64,000 nucleotides of DNA, taken from contig MSTD01000019.1 in assembly GCA_001942045.1 (NCBI GenBank), positions 7,393 through 71,392 of the forward strand, written 5' to 3'. A program made the position numbers and the translations under genes. The notes under the pieces were generated by a model. The model made no database searches. It was not told the DNA's origin and worked only from the letters and a program-made list of their open reading frames with translations. This stretch comes from Mycolicibacterium porcinum (lineage in GTDB: Bacteria > Actinomycetota > Actinomycetes > Mycobacteriales > Mycobacteriaceae). Shown here in pieces: positions 62,242 to 64,000 of this stretch (positions are counted from its first letter, which is position 1; the number at the start of each line of letters is the position of its first letter).

Positions 62242-64000
62242 GTGGCAGCGGACCCTTACCTGTGGCTTGAGGACATCACCGGCGACGACGCGTTGGCGTG
62301 GGTGCGGGCGCACAACGAGCCGACGATCGCCGAGTTGAGCGGTGACCGTTTCGAGGCGATGCAATCCGAGGTGCTGGAGATCCTCGACACCGATGCGCGG
62401 ATCCCGTACCCGGGCCGGCGCGGTGAGTATCTGTACAACTTCTGGCGCGACGAGGCGAACCCGCGCGGCCTGTGGCGGCGCACCACGCTGGAGAGCTATC
62501 GCACCGACGATCCGGACTGGGACGTGATCCTGGATCTGGACGAGCTGGCCCGCGCCGAGGACGAGAACTGGGTGTGGTCCGGTCCCGAGGTGATCGAGCC
62601 GGATCACACGCTGGCCATGATCAGCCTGTCCCGGGGCGGCGCGGACGCCACCGTGGTGCGCGAGTTCGACATGCGGACACGGCAATTCGTGTCCGGCGGA
62701 TTCGAGCTTGCCGAGGCCAAGTCCTCGGTGTCGTGGGAGGACGAGGACACCTTGCTGGTGTGCACCGACTTCGGCGAGGGTTCGATGACCGAGTCCGGCT
62801 ACCCACGGATCGCCAAGCGCTGGCGCCGCGGCCAGCCGCTGGCCGAGGCTGAGACTGTCTACGAGGCTGAACCGACGGACGTCCGGGTGATCGCCTCGGT
62901 CGACCGGACCCCGGGCTTCGAGCACACCCGGTTGGGCCGCTACACCGACTTCTACCACCGCATCCGGTACGAGCTGCGCGACGGCGAGCTGATCGAACTC
63001 AAGGTCCCGACCGACTCGTCGTTGTCGCTGCACCGCGAGTGGCTGCTGATCTCATTGCGCTCCGATTGGCAGGTGGGTGACGTCACCTACCCGGCCGGGG
63101 CATTGCTGGGCACCAAGTTCGACGATTTTCTCTCCGGCACAGCCGATCTCGCGATGATCTACGAGCCCGACGAGCACAGCAGCCTGTCGAGTGTGCAGTG
63201 GACCAGAGACAAGCTGGTCCTGATCACGTTGCGCGATGTCGCCAGCCACGTCGAGATCGTCACTCCGGGGACATGGGAGCACCGCGATGCTCCGGACATT
63301 CCGCCGGCGACGGACACCATCGTCGTCGACATCGATCACGAAGGTGACGAGGTCTTCTACAACTCAAGCGGATTCACCACCCCGTCGCGCCTGCTGTACG
63401 GCACCGCGGGCGGCCCGCTGGTCGAGGTGAAGTCGGCACCGGCGTTCTACGATGCCGACGGCATCCGCGTTGAGCAGTTCTTCGCCACGTCCAAGGACGG
63501 CACCAAGATTCCGTACTTCGTGGTCGGGCGCCGCGACGAGCCGAGCCCGACGCACCTCTACGGGTATGGCGGATTCCAGAATTCGTTGACGCCCGGCTAC
63601 ATCGGCGGGGCCGGCCGCGCCTGGCTGGCCCGCGGCGGCACCTACGTGCAGGCCAACATCCGCGGCGGCGGCGAGTACGGCCCGGGCTGGCACAAGCAGG
63701 CCATGCGGGAGAACCGCCATCTGGTGTACGAGGATTTCGCCGCGGTCGCCGCCGATCTGGTGCGCCGTGGCATCACCACCGTCGAGCAGCTCGGTGCGTC
63801 CGGCGGCAGCAACGGCGGGCTGCTGATGGGCGTCATGCTGACCCACTACCCGGAGCTGTTCGGCGCGCTGGTCTGCAGCGTGCCGCTGCTGGACATGAAG
63901 CGCTTCCACCTGCTGCTGGCAGGCGCGTCGTGGGTGGCCGAGTACGGCAATCCCGACGACCCGGCGGACTGGGCGTTCATGTCGAAATATTCTCCGTACC
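62242..64000 (+). CDS. Prolyl oligopeptidase family serine peptidase (S9A, Rv0457c-like), cut by window end
   Basis: At least 586 residues are visible, the 3' end lying outside. GTG start at 62242; the N terminus VAADPYLWLEDITGDDALAW is typical of S9A peptidases. A beta-propeller region runs to about residue 400. The catalytic domain has the nucleophile Ser at about residue 523 in GASGGSNGGLLMG, preceded by YGYGGFQNS and NIRGGGEYGPGWH. The Asp and His of the triad are beyond the window. Cytosolic cleavage of short proline-containing peptides is likely. Confidence 0.93.
   Translation, partial: MAADPYLWLEDITGDDALAWVRAHNEPTIAELSGDRFEAMQSEVLEILDTDARIPYPGRRGEYLYNFWRDEANPRGLWRRTTLESYRTDDPDWDVILDLDELARAEDENWVWSGPEVIEPDHTLAMISLSRGGADATVVREFDMRTRQFVSGGFELAEAKSSVSWEDEDTLLVCTDFGEGSMTESGYPRIAKRWRRGQPLAEAETVYEAEPTDVRVIASVDRTPGFEHTRLGRYTDFYHRIRYELRDGELIELKVPTDSSLSLHREWLLISLRSDWQVGDVTYPAGALLGTKFDDFLSGTADLAMIYEPDEHSSLSSVQWTRDKLVLITLRDVASHVEIVTPGTWEHRDAPDIPPATDTIVVDIDHEGDEVFYNSSGFTTPSRLLYGTAGGPLVEVKSAPAFYDADGIRVEQFFATSKDGTKIPYFVVGRRDEPSPTHLYGYGGFQNSLTPGYIGGAGRAWLARGGTYVQANIRGGGEYGPGWHKQAMRENRHLVYEDFAAVAADLVRRGITTVEQLGASGGSNGGLLMGVMLTHYPELFGALVCSVPLLDMKRFHLLLAGASWVAEYGNPDDPADWAFMSKYSPY

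Overview
The window is high-GC actinobacterial DNA, and its gene order identifies it as a Mycobacterium, most likely a rapid grower (Mycolicibacterium). Read right to left, the backbone follows the M. tuberculosis order Rv0457c to Rv0530 in gene content and strand: prolyl oligopeptidase, DUF779, lpdC, ramB, acyl-ACP thioesterase, aceA, fadB2, umaA, madR, DUF445, hbhA, deoC, murB, L,D-transpeptidase, mshA, gpmA, senX3-regX3, ppx1, proC, bS22, galE2, plsC, hadD, serB1, hemA-C-D-B, hemL, resA/ccdA/resB/ccsB. No rRNA, tRNA, CRISPR array, prophage or insertion sequence was found. The species cannot be named from this stretch. A gene resembling aph(3'') streptomycin phosphotransferases (a family known from M. 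fortuitum) is only a hint.

Layout. 0-6.2 kb: cytochrome c maturation (System II) with hemL at its head, minus strand. 6.2-13.4 kb: an accessory block with mixed strands, holding two deazaflavin-type oxidoreductases, a WhiB3-like regulator, a DesA-type desaturase, an MddA-like membrane methyltransferase, a 44-residue basic protein between two intrinsic-terminator hairpins, a PNPOx-like protein, TetR + MpaB-like oxygenase, and a Tat-exported esterase. 13.4-21.2 kb: the hemA-hemC-hemD-hemB operon followed by four small membrane protein genes and the aminoglycoside phosphotransferase gene. 21-30.5 kb: serB1, hadD, plsC, galE2, bS22, proC, ppx1 and others. 30.6-40.9 kb: regX3-senX3, gpmA, mshA, a ROK regulator, an SDR, L,D-transpeptidase and murB. 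40.9-53 kb: DUF2505 pair, nitrilase, deoC, hbhA, madR, a PPK2, a nuclease-domain gene, umaA, fadB2. 53-64 kb: aceA, acyl-ACP thioesterase, ramB, MFS transporter, lpdC and prolyl oligopeptidase (cut by the window end).

How the genes work together. Haem synthesis (hemA/B/C/D/L) lies near the machinery that attaches haem to cytochrome c. Envelope genes (murB, L,D-transpeptidase, umaA, hadD, madR, hbhA, plsC) and redox or central metabolism genes (mshA, lpdC, aceA with its regulator ramB) make up most of the rest.

The most unusual structure is a set of imperfect palindromes of about 57-65 nt, spread over the window at 2762-2823, 16749-16805, 22745-22808, 38358-38420, 50124-50187, 51071-51132 and 57055-57119. 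Two of them share arm sequence although one lies inside the resB coding region and the other lies 20 kb away between convergent genes. Two more share sequence and flank a single gene encoding a DUF559/PD-(D/E)XK-like nuclease domain. I treat this as the best candidate for an undescribed element.
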